A stretch of 64,000 nt of DNA from CAYOZN01 sp964408455 (GTDB taxonomy: Bacteria > Planctomycetota > Phycisphaerae > UBA1845 > UTPLA1), in contig CAYOZN010000004.1 in the NCBI GenBank assembly GCA_964408455.1, positions 1 through 64,000 of the forward strand, in the 5' to 3' direction. The notes under the pieces are model-generated. The model was not told where the DNA came from. It saw nothing but the letters and a program-made list of their open reading frames with translations, and made no database searches. Below, piece by piece: positions 23,765 to 32,984 of the stretch. The position numbers and the translations under genes were made by a program. Every line of letters begins with the position of its first letter. Position 1 is the first letter of the stretch.

Positions 23765-24898
23765 TCAGCGTGCAAAACGCCCGATTGAAAACAGCGCGAT
23801 CGGCTGATCGGTCCTACCCGACGTCGCCAGATCGGCCACGATCTCGCCGACGACGGGCGCGAACTTGAACCCATGACCGGAGAAGCCGCCGGCGATAAAG
23901 ACGCCGTCGCAGTGCGGATGGCGATCGATGATGAAATGATCGTCGGGCGTGTTTGTGTACACGCATACCTCCGACGCCGCGGCGGGAACATCCGCCTCCG
24001 GCACGAACGCCCGCAGGTATGCGCGCACCTCCGCCACGTCAGCATCCGTCACGTCGCGCCGGACGCGTTGCGGTGTCGTCGGCTCGCCTCCGTGGTGCCG
24101 GGCGACCTTAAACAAGCCGTCCTCGCCCGCCGGGATGGCATAGAAAGCGCGATCGCCGACGAAGTGGATGAATACCGGCACCTGACCGACGCGAAATCGC
24201 TCCGCCCGCTCCGGCCTGAACCACAGCTGCACCTGCCGTTCTACGCGCAGCGACAGCGCAACGCCCGCCATGGCGAGTTCGCCCAACCACGGACCGGCAG
24301 TTATTACGAGCCGTTTACACCGGTATTGGCCGGCGTCCGTGTCGACCGTGATGATCCCGCCGTCCGCGTGCCAGCGTCGAACGGTCTCGCGCTCGCGCAG
24401 TTCGGCCCCGTGTGCCCTGGCTCCTTCGGCCAAGTGCCGCACGCAGCGCTCCGGCACGACGAAGCCGGCATCGGTTTCATAGACGCCGATGTCGCCCTTC
24501 GCGGGATGAAGGGCCGGCCAGCGCCGATGCACCTCGACCGCGTCGAGCACTTCGTGCGGCAGACCGTGCTGTTCGGCACTCTCTCTCGCTCCCTTTACGC
24601 AGACGTGATCGGCCGGCCCCAGATTCAGGCAGCCGGCAAACTGGATGATCTTCTCGCCCGTCTCCCGCTCGAGTGCGTGCCACAGTTCGTACGCGCTTTT
24701 GAGCAGCGGCACGTAGCGCGGGTCCTCGAAGTATGCCTTGCGTATGACGCGCGTCCGCCCGTGCGAGCTGCCGAGCGCATGGCACAGCTCGAACTGCTCC
24801 AGCCCCAGCACCGAGAGCCCGCGCCGCGCCAACGCGCGACACACCGCCGCGCCCATGACACCCAGGCCCACAACGATGACATCTCCGACGCGCGCCAA
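23765..24898 (-). CDS. Monomeric sarcosine oxidase / N-methyltryptophan oxidase-like flavoprotein
   Basis: This FAD-dependent amine oxidase of the DadA/MSOX superfamily has about 377 residues. The dinucleotide motif VIVVGLGVMGAA lies at the N-terminus, and the CVYTNTPDDHFIIDRHP block contains the cysteine that carries covalent FAD in MSOX-type enzymes. GGFSGHGFKFAP near the end is also diagnostic. The chosen start is TTG at 24898, preceded by GGAG at 6 nt; the frame extends further upstream but without family character. It probably oxidises an N-methyl amino acid, giving formaldehyde and peroxide. The substrate is unknown. Confidence 0.85.
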   Translation of the reverse strand: MARVGDVIVVGLGVMGAAVCRALARRGLSVLGLEQFELCHALGSSHGRTRVIRKAYFEDPRYVPLLKSAYELWHALERETGEKIIQFAGCLNLGPADHVCVKGARESAEQHGLPHEVLDAVEVHRRWPALHPAKGDIGVYETDAGFVVPERCVRHLAEGARAHGAELRERETVRRWHADGGIITVDTDAGQYRCKRLVITAGPWLGELAMAGVALSLRVERQVQLWFRPERAERFRVGQVPVFIHFVGDRAFYAIPAGEDGLFKVARHHGGEPTTPQRVRRDVTDADVAEVRAYLRAFVPEADVPAAASEVCVYTNTPDDHFIIDRHPHCDGVFIAGGFSGHGFKFAPVVGEIVADLATSGRTDQPIALFSIGRFAR

Positions 24899-25090
24899 TC
24901 CACACTCCGTTCTTCCGCGGCTCTTACTTCCCTTGTCGTTTCGAAAAGTCGAAAGCGGCGGCAATCGGGCGGCGCGCCGGCCTGCGAGTTGAAACCGCGC
25001 GAATGATTACCGGCAGGACCTTAATCCAGTACACGTCTTCCGCTACCAAATGCTCCGTTCTCGCCCTTTTCTTATCTACATCGAGCTTCT

Positions 25091-25495
25091 TTACCCGTCG
25101 TCCTTTTCGCCGGTAGCGCAATTCCAGCAGTCCGTGAATTGTCCTTCCAGGTTCTCTCCGCAGTCAGGACAGACCCAACCTTGTGGCCGGGAGAAAGACC
25201 GGCCGCATTCCGGGCATAGTGGACCCGGCGAACCGCGCAAGTCATATCCGCACTTGAGGCATTGGTTGCGGTGTCTGGCAACGGCAAAATCGGTCTTGAT
25301 CACGCTCCGTGCTTCTTCGTAGTCCTCCTTGCGCACCCAGACGGTTGGCGCCGTTTCCAGCGTAAAGGGGAGCACTCCACGAGCCGCCCAGAGCGCTTCA
25401 CCCTGGATCGTCGCCTCGATTTTGTTCTGCTCCAGAAGGCCCCGAACGAGCTGGGCTTCAAGGAGCGTGTCAGCGGTGTACACTACTTTGAGCAT
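25091..25495 (-). CDS. DUF2007-like protein with C-terminal zinc ribbons
   Basis: This 134-residue protein starts at ATG 25495 with MLKVVYTADTLLEAQLVRGL, typical of the DUF2007 putative signal-transducing domain. TVWVRKEDYEEAR follows. The C-terminal half holds four CxxC pairs in two zinc-ribbon units (CLKCGYDLRG with CPECG, then CPDCGENL with CWNC). It is probably cytoplasmic, binding a partner through the N-terminal alpha/beta domain. It lies 47 bp downstream of glycerate kinase on the same strand. The longer upstream frame is the shadow of that gene. Confidence 0.8.
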   Translation of the reverse strand: MLKVVYTADTLLEAQLVRGLLEQNKIEATIQGEALWAARGVLPFTLETAPTVWVRKEDYEEARSVIKTDFAVARHRNQCLKCGYDLRGSPGPLCPECGRSFSRPQGWVCPDCGENLEGQFTDCWNCATGEKDDG

Positions 25496-25541
25496 CCCGT
25501 TTCGATCGCTCCAACCCGTCACGCGCAATCCTTCAAGCCGA

Positions 25542-26651
25542 TCAAACGCATAGCTCTCGCGCCACCTCTTCCGCTCGCTGTTCCAGCAGTTCCGCCGTCC
25601 GTTCCATCGGACCTTCCAGCACATAATACCGATCGAGCACCTCCAGACACGAATCCGCACCCTCGCCCGCGGCCCCCACGATTGCCACGCACGGCACATC
25701 GGCCCCCTGGCACAATCGCCCGACCGCACCCACCACCTTGCCCATCAGCGACTGCCCATCCAGCCGGCCTTCGCCGGTGATGGTCAACTCGGCCCCCACC
25801 ACGCGCGACTGTAGATCGTACGCCTGTGCCACCAGGTCCACCCCGGGCACCAGCCGCGCCCCGAGAAGTGATGCCAGCGGCAATGCCGCGCCGCCGGCGG
25901 CGCCCATGCCCGGCTCGTCGGCGTGCGATACGCCCGCGATCCGCGCCAGCACCTCGTCCCAGTGTGCCAGTCCCCGTTCCAGCCGTGCCACCGACGCGGC
26001 ATCGGCGCCCTTCTGCGGAGCAAATACGCGAGCCGCGCCGCGCTCGCCGCAAAGCGGATTCAATACATCGCACGCCACCGTGAATTCAACGTGCTCGAGG
26101 CCCTCCGGCGGACGCTCCCACACCGCCCGGTCAATCCGCTCCAGGTCGCCGCCCGCCACCATGTCCTCGATGCGCCGCCCACGCTCATCCAGATACACCA
26201 GCCCCAGCGCCTGCATCATGCCCGCGCCGCCATCAACCGTGGCACTGCCGCCGATGGCCAGCGTGATCCGCTCCACGCCCGTCTCGACGGCCGCCCGGAT
26301 GGCCTCGCCCACGCCATACGTTGTTGTCCTCAACGGATCGCGACGCTCGGGCGGCACCAGCGAATAGCCTGCCAGCGTCGCAAGCTCGATCACCGCCGCC
26401 GACGCCCCGTCCACCAACCCGATCGGCGCCTCGATCGGCTCTCCGAGCGGCCCGGTCGCCCGGATCAGCCGCCGCTGCCCCTGCCGCGCCTTGACCAGGA
26501 TGTCGAGGGTGCCCTCACCGCCGTCAGCCATCGGCATCGTGTCGATGTCCGCGCCCTTGGCGCAGCGTGCTATTCCCGCGGCGATGGCCTCGGCCGCGGC
26601 CGGCGCGCTCAACACGCCCTTGAACTTGTCCGGCGCTACGACGATGCGCAT
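25542..26651 (-). CDS. glxK: Glycerate kinase
   Basis: This 369-residue protein belongs to the GlxK/GarK family of ATP-dependent glycerate 2-kinases. Diagnostic segments are MRIVVAPDKFKG at the N-terminus, MPMADGGEGTLDIL, ATLAGYSLVPPERRDP, GGSATVDGGAGMMQALG and the C-terminal GRLDGQSLMGKVV. It phosphorylates D-glycerate and feeds lower glycolysis, where the phosphoglycerate mutase at 63.5 kb also acts. Length is as expected. No glyoxylate or tartronate genes adjoin it. Confidence 0.93.
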   Translation of the reverse strand: MRIVVAPDKFKGVLSAPAAAEAIAAGIARCAKGADIDTMPMADGGEGTLDILVKARQGQRRLIRATGPLGEPIEAPIGLVDGASAAVIELATLAGYSLVPPERRDPLRTTTYGVGEAIRAAVETGVERITLAIGGSATVDGGAGMMQALGLVYLDERGRRIEDMVAGGDLERIDRAVWERPPEGLEHVEFTVACDVLNPLCGERGAARVFAPQKGADAASVARLERGLAHWDEVLARIAGVSHADEPGMGAAGGAALPLASLLGARLVPGVDLVAQAYDLQSRVVGAELTITGEGRLDGQSLMGKVVGAVGRLCQGADVPCVAIVGAAGEGADSCLEVLDRYYVLEGPMERTAELLEQRAEEVARELCV

Positions 26652-26720
26652 GGAAACCAGAAATAAGGGAAAAGGAGCGAGGCGAAAAGGGCCTTTATGC
26701 CTTGTTCCCCTTGCCCCTTG

Positions 26721-28142
26721 TCATCTCGCCGTCAGGGCGAGATCGAATCGATACATGGTGTCGTTGCGGATGCGAATCAGTTGAAAGGGAATCCGATCGC
26801 CGTGATTCACCTGCTCCACGAGCTGGCCCAGCAGCGCAAGCGTCTTCACCGGATATCCGCCGAACATGGTCATCAGATCGCCAGGCGCCAGCTCCTGCCG
26901 GTCGGCCTCGCTGCCCGGTTTAACCGACGTGACCATCAATCCGATCTCACTTTGCAGGCCGAGCCGGTTCAGATCTCCCTGCGTCAGCTCGCGCACCTCA
27001 AGGCCGAAAAACTTCTGCATCTGCTGCGACGGATCGAGCCTCGGAATGTCCGCCAGCACGACTTCGCGGGTACGCCGCTGACCCGACGAATCGATCAGGT
27101 CGAGCTTCATGCTCTGCCCGGGCGGCGTGCGTTCCAGCAATGTAAACGCATCGATGAACTCCCGTGTGGGCTGATTGTCGATGGCGATGAGGACATCGCC
27201 CGGCGACACGCCCGCTTCGGCCGCCGGCGAATCGGCATCCACGCGCCCGATCGGAACACCGCGCGGCCGCGCCGTGCCGTTTGCCGACGTGAAGTGCGCG
27301 CCGAAGTCCACCCGCCGCAGCCGCTCGATGTCCAGCATGACCGGCAGGGCCGCATGCAGCCGGTCCACGGGTATTGCGAAGCCAATGTTCTGGGCATCGC
27401 CGCGAATGGCGGTGTTGATGCCGATCAACTCGCCCAGCACGTTCAGCAGCGGGCCGCCGGAATTGCCGAAGTTGATGGAGGCATCCGTCTGGATCAGTCC
27501 CGGATAGACGTGGTTCTGGCCGAGATTCAGTTCCCGGTTGATCGCGCTGATCACGCCGGACGTGACCGTGTGCTGATAGCCCAGGGGATTGCCGATGGCG
27601 ATGACCGTCTCACCGATGATCAGATCGTCGCTGCGCCCCAGCCGCAGGAACGGCAGCGGCCGCGGCGCCTTTACCTTGAGCACGGCGATGTCATACTCTC
27701 GATCGATGGCGATCTGCTCGGCATCCAGCTCGGTCCCATCGGAGAATATGGCCTTGCACTCGGACGCCCGGTCGACGACGTGGGCGTTGGTGACGATGTA
27801 GCCCTCGCCGTGAATCAGGAAGCCCGATCCCACGCTCTGCGTCTTGTACTTCATGGGCGAGCGCAGATTGGGAAAATCAAATATTTCGTCGAAGATGCCG
27901 CCCAGACGGCGCTCCACCGTCACCACGCGCGTGGTGGACAGGTTTACCACGGCCGGGCTCGCCTCGCGGAAGACGCGGGCGATCGGCGTCATCCGCATGG
28001 CACGTCGATCCTCGTCCGAGCCGGCATTAACCTGCGCAAAGAGCGGGGCCGTTGCCCCCAGAACCAGCATGACGGCACACGCCGCGAGCCGCACGCACGC
28101 CAGCGGCGCGACTGTCCGCAAGCTAGACGTCAAGCACCTCAT
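26721..28142 (-). CDS. HtrA/DegP-type serine protease with two PDZ domains
   Basis: This 473-residue protein has an N-terminal signal peptide or anchor (ACVRLAACAVMLVLGATAPLFA). Its trypsin-like domain carries the catalytic triad H121 (TNAHVV), D151 (REYDIAVLK) and S228 (FGNSGGPLL). Two PDZ domains follow, at about 290-360 (ADSPAAEAGVSPGDVLIAID) and 390-465 (GSEADRQELAPGDLMTMFGG). It should degrade or refold misfolded proteins in the periplasm. Its start lies 20 bp inside the end of the phosphoesterase gene, so the two are probably co-transcribed. Confidence 0.93.
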   Translation of the reverse strand: MRCLTSSLRTVAPLACVRLAACAVMLVLGATAPLFAQVNAGSDEDRRAMRMTPIARVFREASPAVVNLSTTRVVTVERRLGGIFDEIFDFPNLRSPMKYKTQSVGSGFLIHGEGYIVTNAHVVDRASECKAIFSDGTELDAEQIAIDREYDIAVLKVKAPRPLPFLRLGRSDDLIIGETVIAIGNPLGYQHTVTSGVISAINRELNLGQNHVYPGLIQTDASINFGNSGGPLLNVLGELIGINTAIRGDAQNIGFAIPVDRLHAALPVMLDIERLRRVDFGAHFTSANGTARPRGVPIGRVDADSPAAEAGVSPGDVLIAIDNQPTREFIDAFTLLERTPPGQSMKLDLIDSSGQRRTREVVLADIPRLDPSQQMQKFFGLEVRELTQGDLNRLGLQSEIGLMVTSVKPGSEADRQELAPGDLMTMFGGYPVKTLALLGQLVEQVNHGDRIPFQLIRIRNDTMYRFDLALTAR

Positions 28143-28989
28143 ATCGTTTCTCCTGGTACGTGGAGCCTATGCAGGTACAGGCCAGGTGCCTCCTGCGGCA
28201 CCGGGCATAACGATGGGTGTGGCCGCAATACACGTGGGAGATTTTAGGAAACTCCAGCAGTGTTTCTCCAATTATTTCGCTGCCCATGAACGCCGTCGCG
28301 AATTCAAAGTTCGGCAGCACGCTGTGCGGCGCCAGCTCGAAAAAGGGCAGATGGTGAATCGCCGCCACGATCCGCTCCGAATCGGCGTGAACCGAAGCCA
28401 GCTGCGCTTGCAATTTGCGGGCCAATAGCTGCGTAAAGGCCGTATCGCTCATGCCCAGCCGGACCCGCACGCCGTCCATCCAGCGCGTCGTCACCTCTCG
28501 CGCGGCGGGCGGCACATCCTCCCGGCTCGCATCGAGATGCTCATACTCCGCAAGCCGCGCTGCCGCCCCCGGCGCGACCTTGTGCTGGTAGAACCGCAGC
28601 GGCACGCCCATGCTCGATGTCCGAAACGAATAGTCGTACCAGCCCACGCTGCCGACGATCGCCACGTCGTTCATCTGGAATGGCGCTGCGTCCAGATATT
28701 GGAACCCGCGGCGTGAACACACCTGGGCCACTTCGTTTTCATACCGGTGCAGCGAATCGCCTCCAAGCGTCCACAACTCGTGGTTGCCTGCCGTGGCCAT
28801 GCGCACGCCGCGAAAGTCTTCAAACAGGCCGAAGCACGCATCCAGTGCCGCGAGATCGGCCCCCGCCGAATCCCCCACCAGAATGAGCGCATCGCCCCCG
28901 GCCGCGCAGATTTCCTTCGCCAGCGCCTCCGTCGGCCCCTTGCTGCGGGCGATGTCGTAATGAAGATCCGATGTAATCAGTATTCGCAT
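28123..28989 (-). CDS. Calcineurin-like metallophosphoesterase
   Basis: This 288-residue protein has the metallophosphoesterase motif series: DLHYDIA at the N-terminus, GDSAGAD, GNHELW, a central IHHLPF and the C-terminal CGHTHRYAR. These supply the Asp, Asn and His ligands of a dinuclear metal site. It starts MRILITSDLHYD at 28989; a start 24 nt upstream is less likely. The substrate cannot be deduced. It overlaps the following protease gene by 20 bp. Confidence 0.88.
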   Translation of the reverse strand: MRILITSDLHYDIARSKGPTEALAKEICAAGGDALILVGDSAGADLAALDACFGLFEDFRGVRMATAGNHELWTLGGDSLHRYENEVAQVCSRRGFQYLDAAPFQMNDVAIVGSVGWYDYSFRTSSMGVPLRFYQHKVAPGAAARLAEYEHLDASREDVPPAAREVTTRWMDGVRVRLGMSDTAFTQLLARKLQAQLASVHADSERIVAAIHHLPFFELAPHSVLPNFEFATAFMGSEIIGETLLEFPKISHVYCGHTHRYARCRRRHLACTCIGSTYQEKRYEVLDV

Positions 28990-29238
28990 GGCCTGTCGAT
29001 TGGTCGCTCGCACCGCCTCACCGCGAGGCGAGCGGGTTGCTGCGCGAGAGTCCGCACATCTGGCACGCCATCGCGTCGCTACCGCATGCCGGCCAAGCTC
29101 CTGACCGACTCAATAACCCGTGGTCGCTCATGCCCGCCACAGTTGCACCACCGCCCGATCCCGTCCATCATCGTGAACCGGCGCCGCGACCGCGCTATTC
29201 TTACACGGCCCGTCGCCGAATCCTAGCCCGCACGACAC

Positions 29239-29994
29239 ATGGGAACAACGAACGATCAGCCGCTGGTCCGTGCAGAAAACCTTCACAAGCGCTTTCACCT
29301 GGGCGACGAAGTCATCGAGGCGCTGCGCGGCGTCTCGCTCTCGGCCGCCCGTGGCGAATTCGTCGCCATCATGGGCGCCAGCGGCTCCGGCAAGACGACG
29401 CTTCTGCACCTGGTCGGCGGTCTCGACATCCCGGACGAAGGCGACGTCCACATAGAAAACTTCAACATCAACCGCCTCTCCGACGAGGAGCGCACCCTCT
29501 TTCGCCGCCGGCGGCTGGGTATCGTCTTTCAGGCATTCAATTTGATGCCCACCCTCAGCGCCCTCGAAAATGTCATGCTCCCGCTTCTCGTCGACGGCCG
29601 CCCTGCCCACGAGACGCGCCGCCGAGCCGAAGACCTCCTGCGGCGCGTCCAGCTTGCCCATCGCCACAAACATCGCCCGGCCCTGATGTCCGGCGGCGAG
29701 CAGCAGCGCGTTGCCATTGCCCGCGCCCTCATGAACGATCCGGGCCTGCTCCTTGCCGACGAGCCCACGGGCAATCTCGATCCTACGTCCTCGCAGCAGA
29801 TATGGACCCTGCTCCGCGAGCTTTCGCAGCAGACGTCGACCACGATCCTCATGGTCACCCACGAGCCGCAGGCCGCCGCCTGGGCCGACACCGTCCACTT
29901 CATCCGCGAGGGCCGTCTTGCCGGCTCCGCACAACCCCGGGGTTCCGGCGATGCAGCGCTGGTGGCAGATCGCTACGCGCAACTGGCAAACTAG
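29239..29994 (+). CDS. ABC transporter ATP-binding protein (MacB/LolD type)
   Basis: This 251-residue ATPase carries Walker A GASGSGKT at 46-53, the signature MSGGEQQRVAIARAL and Walker B LLLADEPTGNLD. The SGGEQQR form and the absence of other domains place it with the LolD/MacB group, which works with FtsX-like permeases to move lipoproteins or peptides. It overlaps the following permease gene by 44 bp, making a two-gene operon starting from the 249-bp divergent region shared with the phosphoesterase operon. Confidence 0.93.
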   Translation: MGTTNDQPLVRAENLHKRFHLGDEVIEALRGVSLSAARGEFVAIMGASGSGKTTLLHLVGGLDIPDEGDVHIENFNINRLSDEERTLFRRRRLGIVFQAFNLMPTLSALENVMLPLLVDGRPAHETRRRAEDLLRRVQLAHRHKHRPALMSGGEQQRVAIARALMNDPGLLLADEPTGNLDPTSSQQIWTLLRELSQQTSTTILMVTHEPQAAAWADTVHFIREGRLAGSAQPRGSGDAALVADRYAQLAN

Positions 29995-32800
29995 GCCGGC
30001 CCGCAGCGCCCTGGCCGTGCTCGCCGTCACCCTCGGTGTCGGCGTCGTCGTCTGGGTCACCTGCTGCTACGAATCCGTCCGCCGCGGCGTGACGGACGTG
30101 GTGCTGCAATGGATCGGCCGCAGTCACGTCATCGTTGAATCTTCCGCCGGCGTCTGGGGCCTCATCGACGTCCGCATCGCCGAGGCTCTTGAGGACGTGC
30201 CCAACATTGCCCGCACGACGCTCCGCACCAGGGAATACATGGACGCCGCCGCGCCACGCGCCGATAACTCCCCCCCTTACCAAGGCGGGGCCGGGGCGGG
30301 TACAGCCACCGCCCAACCCGACGTCGACAAGAGCAAGCGCATCGAGGTCATGGGCATCCTGCCCGATCGCGAGCGCGAGTTTCAGACTTACAAGCTGGTC
30401 CGCGGCCGATTCATTGAGCCGGGTGCCGATGGCGAGGCACTCGCCGAGGAGCTGCTCGCCCGCCAGCTCAAGCTCGAGCTGGGCGATCGCATCTTTCTTC
30501 GCTACGGCGATGAGGAAGACTATCGCCCTTTTACCATCGTCGGGATCGCCGAACGCCGCCGCGCCAGCCTGAACCAGGCCCTCATGGTCTGGACCTCCCT
30601 TGAAGACGTGCAGAGCCTCGCCAACCTGCCGAACAAGGCCAAGTCGCTCGAAATCATTCTCCAACAGCACGACAACCAGTCGATCCGCGAGGCGGCCGCC
30701 CGCGTCGAAGAAGCCCTCCAGACCTGGCACGAGTCGCATCCGGACGTCAGGATCGATGATCTGGAAGTGAAGACGACCGAAGCCCAGATGCAGAAACTGA
30801 ACGCCGCCCAGGGCCTGCTTCAGTTCATCATGCTGCTTCTTTCCAGCGTCGTCCTGCTCACCGCCTTCTTCATCATCCTCGCCACCATGGGCATGGGCGT
30901 GACCGAACAGATCGCGCAGTTGGGGCTTTTACGCTGCATCGGCGTCACCCGGGCTCAAGTCGCCCGCCTGGTGCTGCTCCAGACGGCGCCATTCGGAATC
31001 GCCGGCGTCATCCTCGGCGTGCCGCTTGGCCTGTTGCTTCAGATTGTCACCATGCAGCTCGTGCCCGACTATCTTGGTCAGTTCGCCGTGAATCGCCCGG
31101 GCATGGTGCTCGCTGTCGTCGGCGGCCTCGCGACCACCCTTCTCGGGGCGGCCCTGCCTGCCGCCCGGGCCATGCATGTGACACCCGTCGAGGCGGTGCG
31201 CGCCCCCGCCGATCCGCGCGTCGGCCGCTGGGCATGGTTCTCCGCCGCCCTGGGCCTGCTGTTGATGATCGTCCACCTGGTCATCCTGCGCGGCATCTCC
31301 GGCCGGGGCGAGGCCGCCGGCTTCGATGCCCGCGCCATCACCAGCGTCGTGCTGCTCTATCTCGGCGCCGCCATGCTGGCGCCTCTCATCGTCCGGTTTG
31401 CCGGTGGCGCCTTCGCCCGTGTCGCCGGCGCACTGCTGCGCCTGCGGCACGAGCTGCTTGGCGAGGAAATCGAAAATGCCCCCTTCCGCGCGGGCGCCGT
31501 CTGCTCGGGCCTTATGGTCGCCCTGTCGCTCATCGTCGGCCTCGTCGTCTGGGGCGAATCCGTCAAGCAGGGCTGGCAATTTCCGCAGGAATTTCCCGAC
31601 GCCCTGCTCTATTCCTACGAAGATATTCCGCTCGACGAAATGAAGTCCCTGGCGCAAATCGACGGCATCAAGGAGTTGACCGTCACCGGCGACTTTCCGT
31701 TCACCCTGCGCAATCCTAACCGGGGCGGATTCCTCTCCGGCCTGACCGGGCTCGATCTGTTTTCGCGCTTTCTCGCCATCGATCCGGACGAGGGCTTCAA
31801 CATCGTCAAGCTGTCGTTTCTGGAAGGCACGGAGACCGAGGCACGGGCCAGGCTCCGCGCCGGGGGTCACCTGCTTGTCACCCGCGAATTCTCTCAAAAG
31901 CACAACAAGGGCGTCGGCGACAAGGTCCGCCTGTGGGTGCAGAAAAAGGACAAGAAATACAAGCGGGCCGACTTTACCATTGCCGGCGTCGTCACCTCGC
32001 CCGGACTCGACATCGCCATCAGCTTCTTCAATGCCGGCACCCACTTTCAGACGTACGCGGTCGGCGCGATCATCGGCACGCTGGCCGATGCCGAGCGGCT
32101 CTTCGGCCTGGGCTACGGCAATCTCATCCTCTTCAATTTCGATCTGCCCGAAGACGCGGGCGCTGCGGCGCCTGAGGCAAGCAGCAGCACCGATTACACC
32201 GACGATGTCGCCATCGGGGACACGACGCTCAGCCCCGAGGGCCGCCCCACGTTTGCCCAGATCGGCACCAGGCCGCTGCCGGGGAATGATCCTGAAACGA
32301 AGATCGTCAATCAGATGCTCGCGCAGCTCGACTATCCGCCTCGTGCCTACGTTACGGCACGCGAACTCAAGAAGCAGATCGATCGCAACATCGATCGCGT
32401 CACGCTGCTCTTGTCGGCCATCCCGTTCGTGGGGCTGGTCATCGCCGCCCTTGGCCTTGGCAACCTGATGGCCGCCAACGTCGCCAGCCGTACGAAGTAC
32501 CTGGCCGTCCTGCGCTCGCTGGGCCTGACGCGCGGCCAGCTCACGCGGCTGATCATCGGCGAGGGGCTGGTGCTGGCGCTGATCGGCACGGCCCTCGGCA
32601 TCGTGCTGGGCGTGGTACTGGCACGCACGAGCAACCTGATGACGCATGCCCTTTCCGGCTTCGAACCTGAGTTCACGATTCCCTGGCGCCTCGTTTTCGC
32701 GGGTGCCGCCCTCGCGGCATTCCTCTGCATCGCCGCCGCCCTCATCCCCGCCCGCCGCGCATCGCGCACCAACATCGTCGCGGCGCTCACCGATCTGTAG
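29951..32800 (+). CDS. FtsX/MacB-like ABC transporter permease
   Basis: This permease of about 949 residues starts MQRWWQIATRNWQTRPARSA inside the end of the ATPase gene. It has an N-terminal membrane helix (SALAVLAVTLGVGVVVWVT), a large extracytoplasmic region and two FtsX domains with three or more helices each (FIMLLLSSVVLLTAFFIILA and following; LLSAIPFVGLVIAALGLGN and following). This duplicated layout is common in planctomycete and Gram-negative lipoprotein-type exporters. A short GC-rich element reading SPPYQGGAGAG interrupts the first extracytoplasmic region near residue 107; it matches a repeat in the aldehyde dehydrogenase gene. Confidence 0.9.
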   Translation: MQRWWQIATRNWQTRPARSALAVLAVTLGVGVVVWVTCCYESVRRGVTDVVLQWIGRSHVIVESSAGVWGLIDVRIAEALEDVPNIARTTLRTREYMDAAAPRADNSPPYQGGAGAGTATAQPDVDKSKRIEVMGILPDREREFQTYKLVRGRFIEPGADGEALAEELLARQLKLELGDRIFLRYGDEEDYRPFTIVGIAERRRASLNQALMVWTSLEDVQSLANLPNKAKSLEIILQQHDNQSIREAAARVEEALQTWHESHPDVRIDDLEVKTTEAQMQKLNAAQGLLQFIMLLLSSVVLLTAFFIILATMGMGVTEQIAQLGLLRCIGVTRAQVARLVLLQTAPFGIAGVILGVPLGLLLQIVTMQLVPDYLGQFAVNRPGMVLAVVGGLATTLLGAALPAARAMHVTPVEAVRAPADPRVGRWAWFSAALGLLLMIVHLVILRGISGRGEAAGFDARAITSVVLLYLGAAMLAPLIVRFAGGAFARVAGALLRLRHELLGEEIENAPFRAGAVCSGLMVALSLIVGLVVWGESVKQGWQFPQEFPDALLYSYEDIPLDEMKSLAQIDGIKELTVTGDFPFTLRNPNRGGFLSGLTGLDLFSRFLAIDPDEGFNIVKLSFLEGTETEARARLRAGGHLLVTREFSQKHNKGVGDKVRLWVQKKDKKYKRADFTIAGVVTSPGLDIAISFFNAGTHFQTYAVGAIIGTLADAERLFGLGYGNLILFNFDLPEDAGAAAPEASSSTDYTDDVAIGDTTLSPEGRPTFAQIGTRPLPGNDPETKIVNQMLAQLDYPPRAYVTARELKKQIDRNIDRVTLLLSAIPFVGLVIAALGLGNLMAANVASRTKYLAVLRSLGLTRGQLTRLIIGEGLVLALIGTALGIVLGVVLARTSNLMTHALSGFEPEFTIPWRLVFAGAALAAFLCIAAALIPARRASRTNIVAALTDL
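30265..30302 (+). repeat. Dispersed GC-rich repeat, copy 2 (encodes SPPYQGGAGAG)
   Basis: AACTCCCCCCCTTACCAAGG followed by a G-rich half lies inside the ABC permease coding region. It closely matches the copy at 7321-7366 read on the minus strand. Both copies lie on the sense strand of their host genes and keep the frame open. Confidence 0.6.
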
Positions 32801-32984
32801 GCATCGATCGGCCCGAAAGGGCGATGAATGCTCCGTTGGAATCGCGGCGGCCGGGTCGCGCTTGAAGGCGGCTTTGAACCACGGTCCGCCCGGGACGGGT
32901 ATTAGGACGATGCCCTGTTTTGCGGACGTGGCGGCGGCTGCTGGCTTGTTCATGCGCGTTCAGAGGCGCGCCGATAGCCTCTGC

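Noticed and set aside
29128..30060. 310-codon minus-strand frame opposite the ABC ATPase and permease start
   Set aside because: It is a shadow of the ATPase gene with strong Walker motifs. No domain.
30929..32953. Long minus-strand frame opposite the ABC permease
   Set aside because: It is an antisense shadow of a well-supported membrane protein gene.
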